Source: Timema cristinae (Eukaryota > Arthropoda > Insecta > Phasmatodea > Timematidae). From it: a stretch of DNA of 64,000 nt. Where the stretch lies: the NCBI GenBank assembly GCA_039000515.1, contig JBCFYV010000001.1, positions 60,632,234 to 60,696,233 on the forward strand. The letters are read 5' to 3'. The position numbers and the translations under genes are program-made. The stretch's first letter is position 1, and the number at the start of each line of letters is the position of its first letter. The notes below the pieces were generated by a model. It was given only the letters and a program-made list of their open reading frames with translations. It had not been told where the DNA came from and made no database searches. Of this stretch, positions 11,834 to 22,922 are shown in pieces.

Positions 11834-13183
11834 TCATTTCAGATTCCCAGGTGTGAACGATCGGCGATTATCGGCCAAGAGGTTTTTGTCCCTGGAGAAG
11901 CTGCGCTCTACATCCACGGATGTTATTGGAGCATACTTGAAGTATGGAATGTCATACAGTGATATGTCCTCTTCAATGTCTTCTAAAGAGTCACTTTTAC
12001 CGGTGATTACGTCGGCAATTTTACACAATGTTTTGAATTCCGAATTTTTTATAGACACATTCCGAAGTTTTGCAAATACTGCTTACATTTTGCCTGAAGA
12101 TTTCTTAAGGTTATTCTGCAGTGTTGCGATAAGAGCAGTAGCATCTAAGAATGACACTTTTTTTTAACTTGTTGTGGTTACGGGTAAAATACTGAAATTA
12201 GACTTGATATACGCCATTCTGAAATTTGGGAGCATATCTAGCCGAATATTGATAGATATGGCATCGTCACTATCAAGTCTGCCCATGACTGTTTTCAAAA
12301 TACGAATGTGCTCACAATAATAGAAACACGTGTGGACTATACGCGTCGTGTGACTATTGGCTGCGGTGGTAAGGATAAGTTAGGGCCGCCGTTTTGATAT
12401 CAAGTACTCTAGATGGCGCTTTCAAGAATACTTTCTTAACGTTTGACACTAGTTGGTCAACATTCCCAAAGTTTTTTCTCACCTCTTCGGCAACTCGATG
12501 GACTGCATAAGCTACACATGTTACGTGGATCATTTTAGAATTACAGTTGCTGCTTTGACCATATATGGCGCAGCATCACTAAAAAAAGGACATCATCGTG
12601 CTTGATACCATCAGGCTACAGCAGAAACGTGGATTTATCAAACAACTTGCTGATTATGGAGTGATGGGCTTTATCCAAGAATTCTATAGTCATGAGAAAT
12701 TTTTGACCAACAGTTTGCAGTTAAAGAGTTCCAATAACTACGTTACTACCTACATGACGCTTCTACATCTATTGTCTCTTCAATTGATACCGATATTTTC
12801 TTCCTCCCACGTACGCTGGTTCGTATTTTATCTATCTTTATCATAGCACAATTTAAGATAGCTTTTACGCAAAGTAGATTCGTCTGAAATAGAATGACTC
12901 ATGTGTCTTTCTAAGAACTCGCGAAATTGAGTATGATTTAGTTTTCCGAGCGGAATATTGGCTGACAGCAATACTTCGCACAACTCTCAATTGAAAGGAG
13001 ATAATTTGGTTTTAGACGTTGATGCGCTTTGGAACACCAATCTTTGAGTGAATTTGTTTGTTGCTGTCCATTCTAAAGCCCGTTTGGGTTTCTCACGACC
13101 GATATACTGAGTAACAGAAAACTTTAATACACTTTCACTGAACTCGTTAACTAACTGCCGCAAGGGGTAGAGTTGTGATTGTT
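11834..13183 (-). pseudogene. hAT-superfamily transposase relic
   Basis: Read on the minus strand from about 13183, the blocks appear in family order: REKPKRALEWTATNKF, ELCEVLLSANIPLGKLNHTQ and FREFLERHM (near 13000-12890), then HDDVLFFSDAAPYMVKAA and MIHVTCVAYAVHRVAEEVRK (near 12600-12470) of the catalytic region, and finally KYAPITSVDVERSFSRDK with LLADNRRSFTP (near 11940-11840), the C-terminal dimerisation segment typical of hAT transposases. Several frameshifts and stops occur. It would have cut and pasted its own element. A terminal sequence of a hAT-like family lies at 13571-13672, outside its 5' end, and may be its terminus. I found no partner terminus on the other side. Confidence 0.75.
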
Positions 13184-13374
13184 TGACTCTCGTAATTCTG
13201 CCTACTTAAAGATTGTATGAATAGATGAACGTAAATAAACTAACTTAAGATATACAATTTCAACTGACAATGATCTACCTAACTAACAAAGCAATCGTGA
13301 CTGTACCACTGATGTAAATAATGCCTTAAATGTTTCGTCCTTTGGAGATTTCAAGCTAGCCAACCCTAAACTAT

Positions 13375-13900
13375 GGCTACACGGAGCCGAACCACACTGA
13401 ACCACATTTTATAGCAAGTGGCTAGACGAGCTGCACCGCACCGTATTTTCTAGCCCGAGAGTTCGAATGGAATGTTGTATATAATATTGTTTATCTTGGA
13501 CGTAATGTTGGAAACAATGATTACAATGGCTGTGAAATAAATGCCTAGTTTTACAAGTGCTGACACAGTGACTGACAATCACTGAATAATCACTGGTATA
13601 AATCACTGCTCTTTTAAAATCAAGGTCAATGTGATCACCGATATCGTAAAATCATTGTTTCGCCCATCCCTACAGTGCTTAGGGGTTAGCATGAAAACAA
13701 AGTTTGGAAGCTCCCGAACATTTATTTCCTGTGACAGGTGTTTACACGGTCCATATCGTACCGATAAAATGTGGAGCAATGCTCTCTCGAGGATTCATCC
13801 GCGCCGGTGTGGTGCGAACTCGTGTAGCCACTTGCATTTAAAAACCTGGGTAGTATTCCGCCGGTAAATGCGGTGCGGTGCGGTGTGGCTCCGTGTAGCC
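13375..13900. mobile_element. Terminal-inverted-repeat element with GGCTACACGGAGCC ends
   Basis: GGCTACACGGAGCC at 13375 is mirrored by GGCTCCGTGTAGCC ending at 13900, and the similarity continues inward with ACCACACCG/ACCGCA-like blocks. Further degenerate copies of the same end sit inside (near 13427, 13748 and 13806), so it looks like nested copies of one MITE family. There is no coding content. The hAT-like terminus at 13672 falls within it, so the nesting order is unclear. Confidence 0.7.
13571..13672 (-). mobile_element. Terminus of a hAT-like family, same as the 45137 insertion
   Basis: On the minus strand this reads TAGGGATGGGCGAAACAATG and continues ATTTTACGATATCGGTGATC. It aligns with the left end of the insertion at 45137 (TAGAGTTGGGCGAAACAGTG, then ATTTTATGATAT), and both continue with repeated GTGATTT motifs. 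Confidence 0.65.
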
Positions 13901-15552
13901 AGTCCTTTTATCCGGCGTTGGGGTTTTACATTTAAACATAAACAAGATAAGAATCTATAAATACATGTTCTGTCAGAAAACATTAAGCTATGCTCATTGT
14001 TTTCATGTATGGATATATTAATAATAATAATAAGAAGAAGAGAAAATGAATGCTCTAAGTAAATGGAAATAATGAATTCGTGGATTTAAAGATTACCCGT
14101 CATGTGCTACGATTTTTTATGTAATGATTCTAAAAATGACATAAAATTCACGCTAAGAGTAAAAACTAATAACGTTACTACTCAGCCCTGTAAGTATGTA
14201 GGTCGCTGACCAAGAAATACTATACATATTGTAAAAAAAAGGCCACATCTAGATATATTATCCAGTTCTCTGGCTATAAGGAAATATACACAGGGACAGA
14301 AACTACCTCTTTATGTGAAAGACCATCAGTTGTAATAGTTTTAACGTCACTGCTAAGGCATTGCCCATTGGTCAATAGTTCAGAACCTTTACAGAAAATT
14401 TACACAAAACCTCATCCAAATCTATTTACTATTTTTCTAGCTAGGCCTGCTCTAACGATAAGTGAACGTGCTGTACATAGATACAGAAATTTTATTTATA
14501 TATATTATTGTTGTTACTTATAATTTTAATAATTTAAACAAGCAATTACTATATCGTAAACAAAACAACAATAACTGTTTTGAACTAGTAAATGATAATA
14601 CACACTATATTTATGTTTAATTTTGTATTCGTTTTTTTGTTAGACAACGCTGCATTTTATCTGTTATCTGTGATGGTGTGTGAATATGAGGGCGGAACAT
14701 CCAGGCTGGTAGGTCGTAAAGGAGCCCGAGTCGAAGACATAGTAAGTATTTATACGAAATACGGCCCGGTAGATCGTGAGGGAGGGGAGTTTGGGGCATA
14801 GTAGAGATCCATATGAAAGTTATTATACACCTTACTCTACTACCTTAGCTAAAAACATGTACATCACTTACGAATTAATAAAAAAGATGTGTAACTTAGT
14901 CTAATCTTCACCTAAGTTACATTTAAATGGAATATATATCACATAACCAGGGGCCACAGGGGTCGGACCCCATACACATTTTTTCAAAAAAAAAATTATT
15001 TATTGGCTTTCTTTCTTTTTATTCTATACAATATTTTGTAATAAACATGAATATGAAGTGGAGCACCACATTGAATTATTGGATTCGCTATACAGTATTC
15101 TAGTCAAGATTATTCATTCTTTGCTCAAAACGTTACGCGAGGACTATCTTCATTAAAACTGTAAGAAAAACTTGAAATTAAAATTTTAGGAAAATATACA
15201 GCATACATCTATGGAGGTGGATTAAAAGATAAAAAATACCCCTTTTTTAATGCTTGGTTTGGTAATCAACTGTGGATGACTGTGAGTAAAGAAAAACAAA
15301 GTTTATTTAGTTTTTATTGTTTATTACTTGGTGGTGTGGACATTGGTAGCTTGTAAGAATTTTAAACAATTAAATATAATAATTTAAAAACATGAGGAAA
15401 GTGCAACTCATTTAGAAAATGCTTTTCAGTTTAAATCATATGGAACAGTAACTTAAATAATCCATCATTAATACTACAAACACTCAGCTCTATTGCAACC
15501 TACACGTGGGTTAAACTATTTAATGATACTGATTTGGACCCCTCTCATATAA
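13901..15552. other. No recognised gene
   Basis: AT-rich DNA with only short open frames. A small hairpin GGGGTCGGACCCC sits near 14959. The last eight bases, 15545-15552 (TCATATAA), form the left target duplication of the large palindrome. Confidence 0.5.
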
Positions 15553-16204
15553 GTAGCTAGGGTGGCGTATGGGAACCCCGCTTCCGCCAACGGGTCAAAA
15601 CACCCACATCCTGTTTGAGTGACCTGCTTTCCACATCTTTACCGTTATTCCCCCACCCCTGCCCTACTTTCCTCTGATTGGTTGCTATTAATATCTTCCT
15701 TCCCCCACCAATTTTGACCTGCTTTCCACATCCACCTCCCCCCTCCCCCTCGACTACCAACCCTGGACATGTTGGTTCTTGATGATTGTTAATAGATATT
15801 GAGGTCATTGCCCCGGGAAACGGGGTTTTTCCCTGGCGCCAGTATGTCGGGCAGACAAGACAAGAATAGATATTGAGGTCATTGCCCCGGGCAACGGGGG
15901 TTTTCCCTGGCGTCAGTTTGACGGAGGGCTCGGCACGAAGCTTGCGCTATGGCTGACAAGCCTAGAATGAACATCGGCTCTTCTGTCACAAGGCTCTGTC
16001 CCGGAACAAGCAGCATGAACCTTGCGCTATGGTGCTTTGTGGTAGAGTGTGGTAATTTGTTCCAGAGACCCCCCTCCTCCTTCGCCACCCTGACGCCAGA
16101 CTGCCGGGGCGACAAGTGACTTCGATAACCTTGGGTTTTCCCAATGACGTAATCATCGCAACCCTGGCGCCAGGTTGGCGGGCAGACAAGTTGGGACAAG
16201 AATA

Positions 16205-16860
16205 GATCGTGACCTCGGCAACCTGGGTTTTTCCTATGACGTAATCATTGCGTGTTATGTCGCAACTCTAGCATCTCTAATTATGCACAATCAGGGGCCT
16301 CAGAATCCCCAGTTAGGGGCCACTACCCCCGTCACAAGTCTACTAAAATTGTTTGTTTGGTAGCGTCTGTCGAAATGTCTGGAAATGTACCTCCACCCGC
16401 AGCTCTCGGATCGGACAACCTGGGTATTTTCCTATGCCGTAATCATTGCGTGTTATGTCGCAACTCTAGCATCTCTAATTATGCACAATCAGGGCCTCGG
16501 AATCCACAGTTAGGGGCCACTACCCCCTGTCACAAGTCTACTAAAATTGTTTGTTTGGTAGCGTCTGTCGAAATGCATGGAAATGTTCCTCCACCCGCAG
16601 CTCTCGGACCGGACAACCTGGGTTTTTTCCTATGCCGTAATCATTGCGTGTTATGTCGCAATTCTAGCTGACACATGCACAATCAGGGGCCTCGGAATCC
16701 ACAGTTAGGGGCCGCTATCCCCCGTCACAAGTCTACTAAAATTGGTTGTTTGGTAGCGTCTGTCGAAATGCCTGGAAATGATCCTCCACCCGCAGCTCTC
16801 GGACCGGACAACCTGAGTTTTTTCCTATGACGTAATCATCGCGTGTTATGTCCCAACCCT
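16205..16860 (+). repeat. 198-bp tandem units in the left arm (type A)
   Basis: GTAATCAT anchors start at 16241, 16439, 16637 and 16832, spacings of 198, 198 and 195. Each unit carries CACAAGTCTACTAAAATTG, GCGTCTGTCGAAATG and CCTCCACCCGCAGCTCTCGG. Mirror copies occur at about 24655-25310 in the right arm. Confidence 0.9.
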
Positions 16861-17600
16861 GGCGCCAGTATGTCGGCCCGACAAGACAAGAATAGATATT
16901 GAGGTCATTGCCTCGGGCATCTGGTTTTCCCTGGTGCCAATATGTCGGCCCAGAATAGATATCGAGGTCATTGCCCGGGCAACAGGGTTTTTCCCTGGCG
17001 CCAGTATGTCGGGCAGGCAAGACAAGAATAGATATTGAGGTCATTGCCCCGGGCAACGGGGGTTTTCCCTTGCGTCAGCTTGACGGCTCACGAGACAAGA
17101 ATAGATCTTGACCTCAACAACCTTGGGGTTTTCCCAATGACGTAATCATTGCGTGTTATGTCGCAACCCTGGCGCCAGGTTGGCGGGCAGACAAGACAAG
17201 TTGAGACTGGCGCCAGTATGTCGGGCAGGCAAGACAAGAATAGATATTGAGGTCATTGCCCCGGGCAACTGGGGTTTTCCCTTGCGTCAGCTTGACGGCT
17301 CACGAGACAAGAATAGATCTTGACCTCAACAAACTTGGGGTTTTCCCAATGACGTAATCATTGCGTGTTATGTCGCAACCCTGGCGCCAGGTTGGCGGGC
17401 AGACAAGACAAGTTGAGACTGGCGCCAGTATGTCGGGCAGGCAAGACAAGAATAGATATTGAGGTCATTGCCCCGGGCAACGGGGGTTTTCCCTTGCGTC
17501 AGCTTGACGGCTCACGAGACAAGAATAGATCTTGACCTCAACAACCTTGGGGTTTTCCCAATGACGTAATCATTGCGTGTTATGTCGCAACCTCAGGGGC
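16861..17600 (+). repeat. 212-bp tandem units in the left arm (type B)
   Basis: Anchors at 17142, 17354 and 17566 are exactly 212 bp apart. The unit combines ATAGATATTGAGGTCATTGC, GCGTCAGCTTGACGGCTCAC and CTGGCGCCAGTATGTCGGGC. Shorter partial units lie at 16861-17040. Mirror copies occur at about 23925-24660. Confidence 0.9.
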
Positions 17601-20498
17601 TCGCTGCCTTCTGATGACCAACTTAGCCTTTCACTTTTCCCTCCCCACCCCTCTTCCTCAGAGCTGGGGTTGTTCATCCCTCCCCCGGTCATTACCTTCT
17701 GGGGGTGACGTACCGAGCAATAACCTCCATTCACCTTGAGGAGTCATTGTGTTTCTCAAAATAGACACCTGTAAGGCAGCTCTGAAAACTCCCGTTAAAC
17801 GGCAGTCTCACTTTTACATCCCATGAAAGTGGACATGTTATGGCCCGACAGCTCTCTCGCACACACATCCAACTTGTTGGCACTTGGAGGGAGGCTCCTC
17901 CGCCCAAATATTATAGATATTGAAATAAAACTATAGTTTGTAAGTCGTGTGCTGCTACCCACGTTTAAAGTGAAAACACCCATTTTATTCTTCAGCCCAA
18001 TTATAATTTAATGCTCGCAATTATATTTCGGAGGAATAATATATAGCTCTTATATTGAATTTAATGTTCGCAACTATATTATATATCCCTATGAAAGTTT
18101 AAGCCCACACATCAATGCACTCAACATTTGCGAGAGTACCTTCAGATGCACTGAGGGGGGTGGGTTTGAGCGACGCCCGTTTGCACCACAGTGCTTGTTC
18201 GTTCTGTGTGTGCTATCATTTGCAGTTGTCTGAACGGGGCGCAGAGAGACGCGTCCCGCAATGTTAATTCTGTGCACCATCATTTGCATGGCAAGAGTGG
18301 TCTTACATCCCGTGAAAGTGGGCATTGGGAGTGTAGAAAAGCACCCTAGTAATTAAGTGGACGTGTTCCAATTACAACGCTCAATTGGCCCTGTTAAAAC
18401 CGACTACCCGTAGAAACATATAAAATATATAAATTTATAGTTATTGAAATAAAACTATAATCTTAAAGATAGAAAAGTTACTCTAACACTGACCTTACCT
18501 ATGCCTGTAATCATATTAGGTGTTAAAACAAAGGCCTCCTCGCACAGCTGCGTGGAGGGAGGGTGGGGAAACCAGAGGTGAATAAAACTCGTATTGTAAA
18601 TATTCACAGTATACTTTTCACTGTGTGTAAATAAATATTGTAAACAAAACCAGTTATGTTTATACTAATAATTATATATTGTAAACATTCACAGTATACT
18701 TTACACTGTGTACGGGATTCGAACCCCTCCGCCATCTACCACCGGTAAAGGACTCGTGTGTTCTGTTCTGTGCTCCAGAGTCAAACCTAGATTCTCTCAC
18801 CTAAATGCCAGATATCATAACTCACGATGAACAGCGTAGTAGGTAACAGAGTTTATAATCTTTGGCGTAGTGTTTAACTCTTGTTTCCAACTGGTCTTTC
18901 TGCTATAGTTGTGTCGCATGATCAACATCGAGATGTTGAGTGCTCAAAATGGTCTATAATTGGGCCCAACGACGTTTGCCACGGGACCCCTGACCAAGTG
19001 TTTTAAAGCTCGCTCAACGGCCACAGGGTTCAAACCCTGAACAGGATCATAAATATCTAGAGAAGAGTGTTTATCAAACATTAGGGTTTTGTAATGCTGT
19101 AGGGGCACTATAACAGATTCTATATTTCCTGGAAGCGGCCGGTGAAGAGATTTCTGTGAGCAATAACGATATTAGATTGGTAAATGTAAGCTATTACTCT
19201 ATCGATAGGTTATTGACTACGCGCCTACTTTCAAGGAATGTAAACAATAATTTTACCGGTTGTTCTCTTTCTCACCTTAGGAGGTTTTAAAACATTGTCC
19301 ACTGCGGTAATCGAGCCTGGGACTTTTAGTATATCTAGTAACATTTATATCTGTTTGATGGGATGAGGAGGGTTGTTTGGAGGAAGTAAGCACACATCAG
19401 TGAGAAGAGAATACGGGATGGGACCCCCTCCCCCCCAACAAAGCACTTGGACGAGATTCTAAACTCAACCTTTCCGGCTACCGGCAAACCAGCATATCTC
19501 AAGACTTGACACCCTTTACCATCTGTTACATACATTCTAATAATGAAAATGCCCATTATAGAACGCTAACGTACCTGTGAAGCTTGAATTTAGATGAAAA
19601 CAAACCTCTAGTTTACCCGACGTTATTCGAAACTCGAACTACTTTAGTACTAACTAAACAAACGAATATAGAGGAAGTGAACCCTCATTTGCATAGAGAG
19701 AGAGAGTGGAAACGCGCCTAATTTACCTGGCATAGAGTCGAACCTAGAACTACTTAATTACTAATTGGGAGGTGAGCCCTCAGGGAGAGTGTAAAACCAC
19801 CCCCAACCGAGATTCGAACATCCTCATGGAAACAAACCAGGGCACATGCTAGGAGACATGTAAACATTGTGAGAAGCTCTGGTTGAATAAGTATGAAACA
19901 AACTATCTGTAACATGTTATGATAAGCCCGAGGGGTTTGCTTTATCCCCTAATAACAATGTTCGCTAAGTGACCAAAGTGTTTGGCAACTAGTGGACCAG
20001 GATTCGAATCAAGAGTGCTTTCTTAGACCTGTGGCTCGCAAACCATCCCTGGTTCATCCCCCTTGGCGTGATAAATTCCCTGGTTTCAACTGTTGACATT
20101 AGAACCTAGGGCTCACTAACGATTGATCTTGGGCATCAAGAATCAGGACGAATGGTGTCACCTTCACTGTTTGACTTGTGACCGCAAACACACTATCCGT
20201 GGTTCAAATCACGGCTGGGTGAACGTTACACTCTCCCTGCGGTTCACTTAGCCTAGTATTACAAGGTTTAATAATTTTGCTAAACAAATCCACTCCATAG
20301 ATTCTTCAACAGTGCCGGGAGGTTTTCAATATTCTCCCTGCGCGTGCACTTATGTGTGTGAACTTGACACCTTACCTTAAATATTTAATTTGTTTGGTAG
20401 AAAGACCAAAACTATAGTATGAAGAGCATATAGCAACTTTACCCGTGGTCAGTATCTATCAACAAACTTACTCGGTATGCGTTTGTTATTCACCTGCA

Positions 20499-20572
20499 TC
20501 ACTGGTAGCGTAGTCTAAGGCGTCACTGCCAATGCCCGGGAGGTCACGGGTTTGATTCCCGTTCTGGTACAT
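20499..20572 (+). repeat. tRNA-like sequence, probably a SINE head
   Basis: GGTAGCGTAGTCTAAGGCG resembles an A box and CACGGGTTTGATTCCCGT forms a T arm with an intact 5-bp stem. The acceptor and anticodon stems do not pair well, so it is not a convincing functional tRNA. Confidence 0.5.
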
Positions 20573-22711
20573 GACCATTCTATGTGTCGGCCCCTCCCCC
20601 GCAAACGTAGACCAAAGGTGTTTTTTTTCGCACACTTCGTGAAAATGCGGGTACATTTTCCGTCCTCATACCTACTAAGTGGTGCTCACGATTGGTTTGA
20701 CTTCGAACACCGAGGCTATTTCCGAATACCACATGGCTTATGCTTTTGTATAGGTGAACTAGACACCTTATAGGCGTACAGATAGCTAGCTGATGACAAA
20801 TTTTTTTAAACTAGATAGGTTGGAGTTCGAACACTGGCCTATCAAGCTGAGGCTATTTTTCCAACTCTCCCTCCAGAATACCGTGTGGGTTAGATTACGT
20901 GTGTGAACTTGTCACCCTACCTTACAAGCAGCAATATTATTTAGGTGATTGTCAAGATCAGCGGGGGAGAGCATGAAATCGAAACCGTGCCTGGTAGCGG
21001 AGTTAGGGGTTCAAACATTTCCATCGCCAAAGGCTGAATATATTCTAGGCTATTTCAAACTCTCGCTCCACGCAAATGCGGGTACACTATCACAAGATAT
21101 TGAATACCGTGTGTGAACTCGTCACCTTACCTTAAATATTAACAACAATTCTTACTAGTTTTTTTTATTGACAATCAACACTTAATTTACAAGCGCAATA
21201 TTATTTAGGTCTTTGCCGACTGTGAGTACTTGACGTATGAATAGGGGATTCTGCCTGTTTAAAGTATATGCTGTATATCACATGACTTGAGACGTATGAA
21301 TATGTTAAATAGTGAGTATTCAGGCAGAACTTTTATTTTCTTTCTACCCTAGAATTATTTGTACTGCAGATCACCTGACTTGACGTATGAATACAGGGTT
21401 CTGACTGTTTAAAATATCACATGGCTTGGCGTATGATAAATACTCAGCAATTTGTTAAAGAAAACCTTACATTGACTTATTTATTATTTGTAAACTCTCC
21501 TAGAAACCTTACATTAACTAAACTGGCTTTCGATGCCATCTAGTGGACCGATAAGTAAGCACGACAAACCCTGTACGGCAATTAAATTATATTAATATAA
21601 TATTAAATATTAAATAATGTATAACCTTTACATATGTTCCTAAGTTAAATACCTAGGGGAAAAAAATCATGGCGGCTATATATATTTTGATAACATAAAT
21701 AATAACTTTTACATAAGTTTATAAGTAAAATATCTAGGAAAAAATCACGGTGCTTATATAACTTTTAAATACATTCCGAATACGAATGAATAGCAAACGC
21801 GGGTACCACATGGGCTTTTTTTCACTTTCGCAAATGTTGGGTGCATTGAAGCGGTCGTTTCCCGCCCTGCAAGATCCTATGTAAGTCAGGAAGAAAAAAA
21901 TATTAAATGAATCAACATTATGTGTGAAGCTAAAAATAAACCTCAGTGCATCCAACCGGATTTCAAGTCCTGACCTCTCCACCCCTAACAAACATAATAG
22001 GTGCGTCTGATGTTTAGCCCATGTGCTCATATTGCGAGAGTGCTGTCATAAACCTGAGAGTAGTTTTTCCCGAGGATCGAACCTCAGACCCTCTACCACT
22101 TGGGACAGCGGTCACCTTCATGTTTGAATCCGGTGCTAATAATTATATCGCTTTTAGTAGGAAAGAGAGAGAGGCAGAAGTTTATTTTTAAATACCCGTT
22201 TCATATTCGATACTGTAAGTACCGTTACCCATCAGACACCTTCAACCTACCACAGAGGATGGACCGTGTCTGCTAGATTCTCTGTTCAGGCAACTGCGGA
22301 GTACGCTTTGGCGCAGAATGAATAGCAAATGATGGTGCACAACTGGCTGCATGTACTGCCATGGCGCCGAATGAATAAGTTTGGTTTAGCAAACGGTGGT
22401 GCAAAATGGACGAACGAAACCTGCTTGATTATTACACCGTATAAATATGTGAGAGTAGATATCATAACTTTTCTATGTCTAAGATGAGGCTATTCCTATT
22501 AAAATTGGACTATACAGGAACAACCCCTCTGTCCACGTGGGTTAGATTTGAACCCGGTTTGCCGCCTGCAATGACCTAGCTACTGCGCATGCGCAATACA
22601 GATCTGTCCATAAGACCATTTGTAGATCCCGTTATTCGGCAGATTGCTCCTACCTACCGACGCGAACAGACGCGTCTGCAAACCTACCCTCTTCTTATGC
22701 GGCACTATCCC

Positions 22712-22878
22712 GCAAATTCGGGTACATTTTATCTGCATTATACTTTACGCATAAATTTCCTATTAGTGTAAATAAATACATTCTTTTTAATAATTGGTTT
22801 CTTCTGATCCACTTTCCTACAAATTCGGGTACATTTTATCTGCATTATACTTTACGCATAAATTTCCTATTAGTGTGA
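22712..22878 (+). repeat. 108-bp tandem duplication
   Basis: CAAATTCGGGTACATTTTAT starts at 22712 and again at 22820. Both are followed by CTGCATTATACTTTACGC and TTTCCTATTAGTGT. It lies just inside the right arm boundary. Confidence 0.9.
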
Positions 22879-22922
22879 ATAAATACATCTTGTTCCAACC
22901 CTCCAGATCACCAAGCTGTCCA

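Larger units (their letters stand above)
15553..18592 (+). repeat. Left arm of the large palindrome
   Basis: The arm is GC-richer than its surroundings. From the outside inward it holds a pyrimidine-rich strip (15650-15760), two families of tandem units, a clay of GGCGCC-centred motifs such as CTGGCGCCAG, and an inner AT-rich part with TATAGTTTTATTTCAATAAC-like strings. Many short open frames here recur on the opposite strand of the right arm simply because the arms are mirror copies. Confidence 0.9.
18593..22922. repeat. Palindrome spacer: mosaic of tRNA-like/SINE fragments
   Basis: No coding sequence was found. The spacer is dotted with tRNA T-arm-like strings on both strands, for example GGGATTCGAACCCCT (18715), GGGTTCAAACCCTGA (19026), GGATTCGAATC (19989), TGGTTCAAATC (20202), GAGTTCGAACACTGG (20823), and GATTTGAACCCGG (22544). 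Several are followed by the family-2 SINE body signature CTCCACGCAAATGCGGGTAC, and TGTGAACTTGTCACC recurs at about 20361, 20902 and 21113. It appears to be a cluster of old SINE copies. Confidence 0.6.

Noticed and set aside
15557..17056. Short open frames in the palindrome arms, found again on the opposite strand at 24491-25808
   Set aside because: Their presence in both arms reflects the inverted duplication, not conservation. They show no domain and overlap tandem units.
20499..20572. Functional tRNA gene
   Set aside because: A and B boxes exist but acceptor and anticodon stems do not close.
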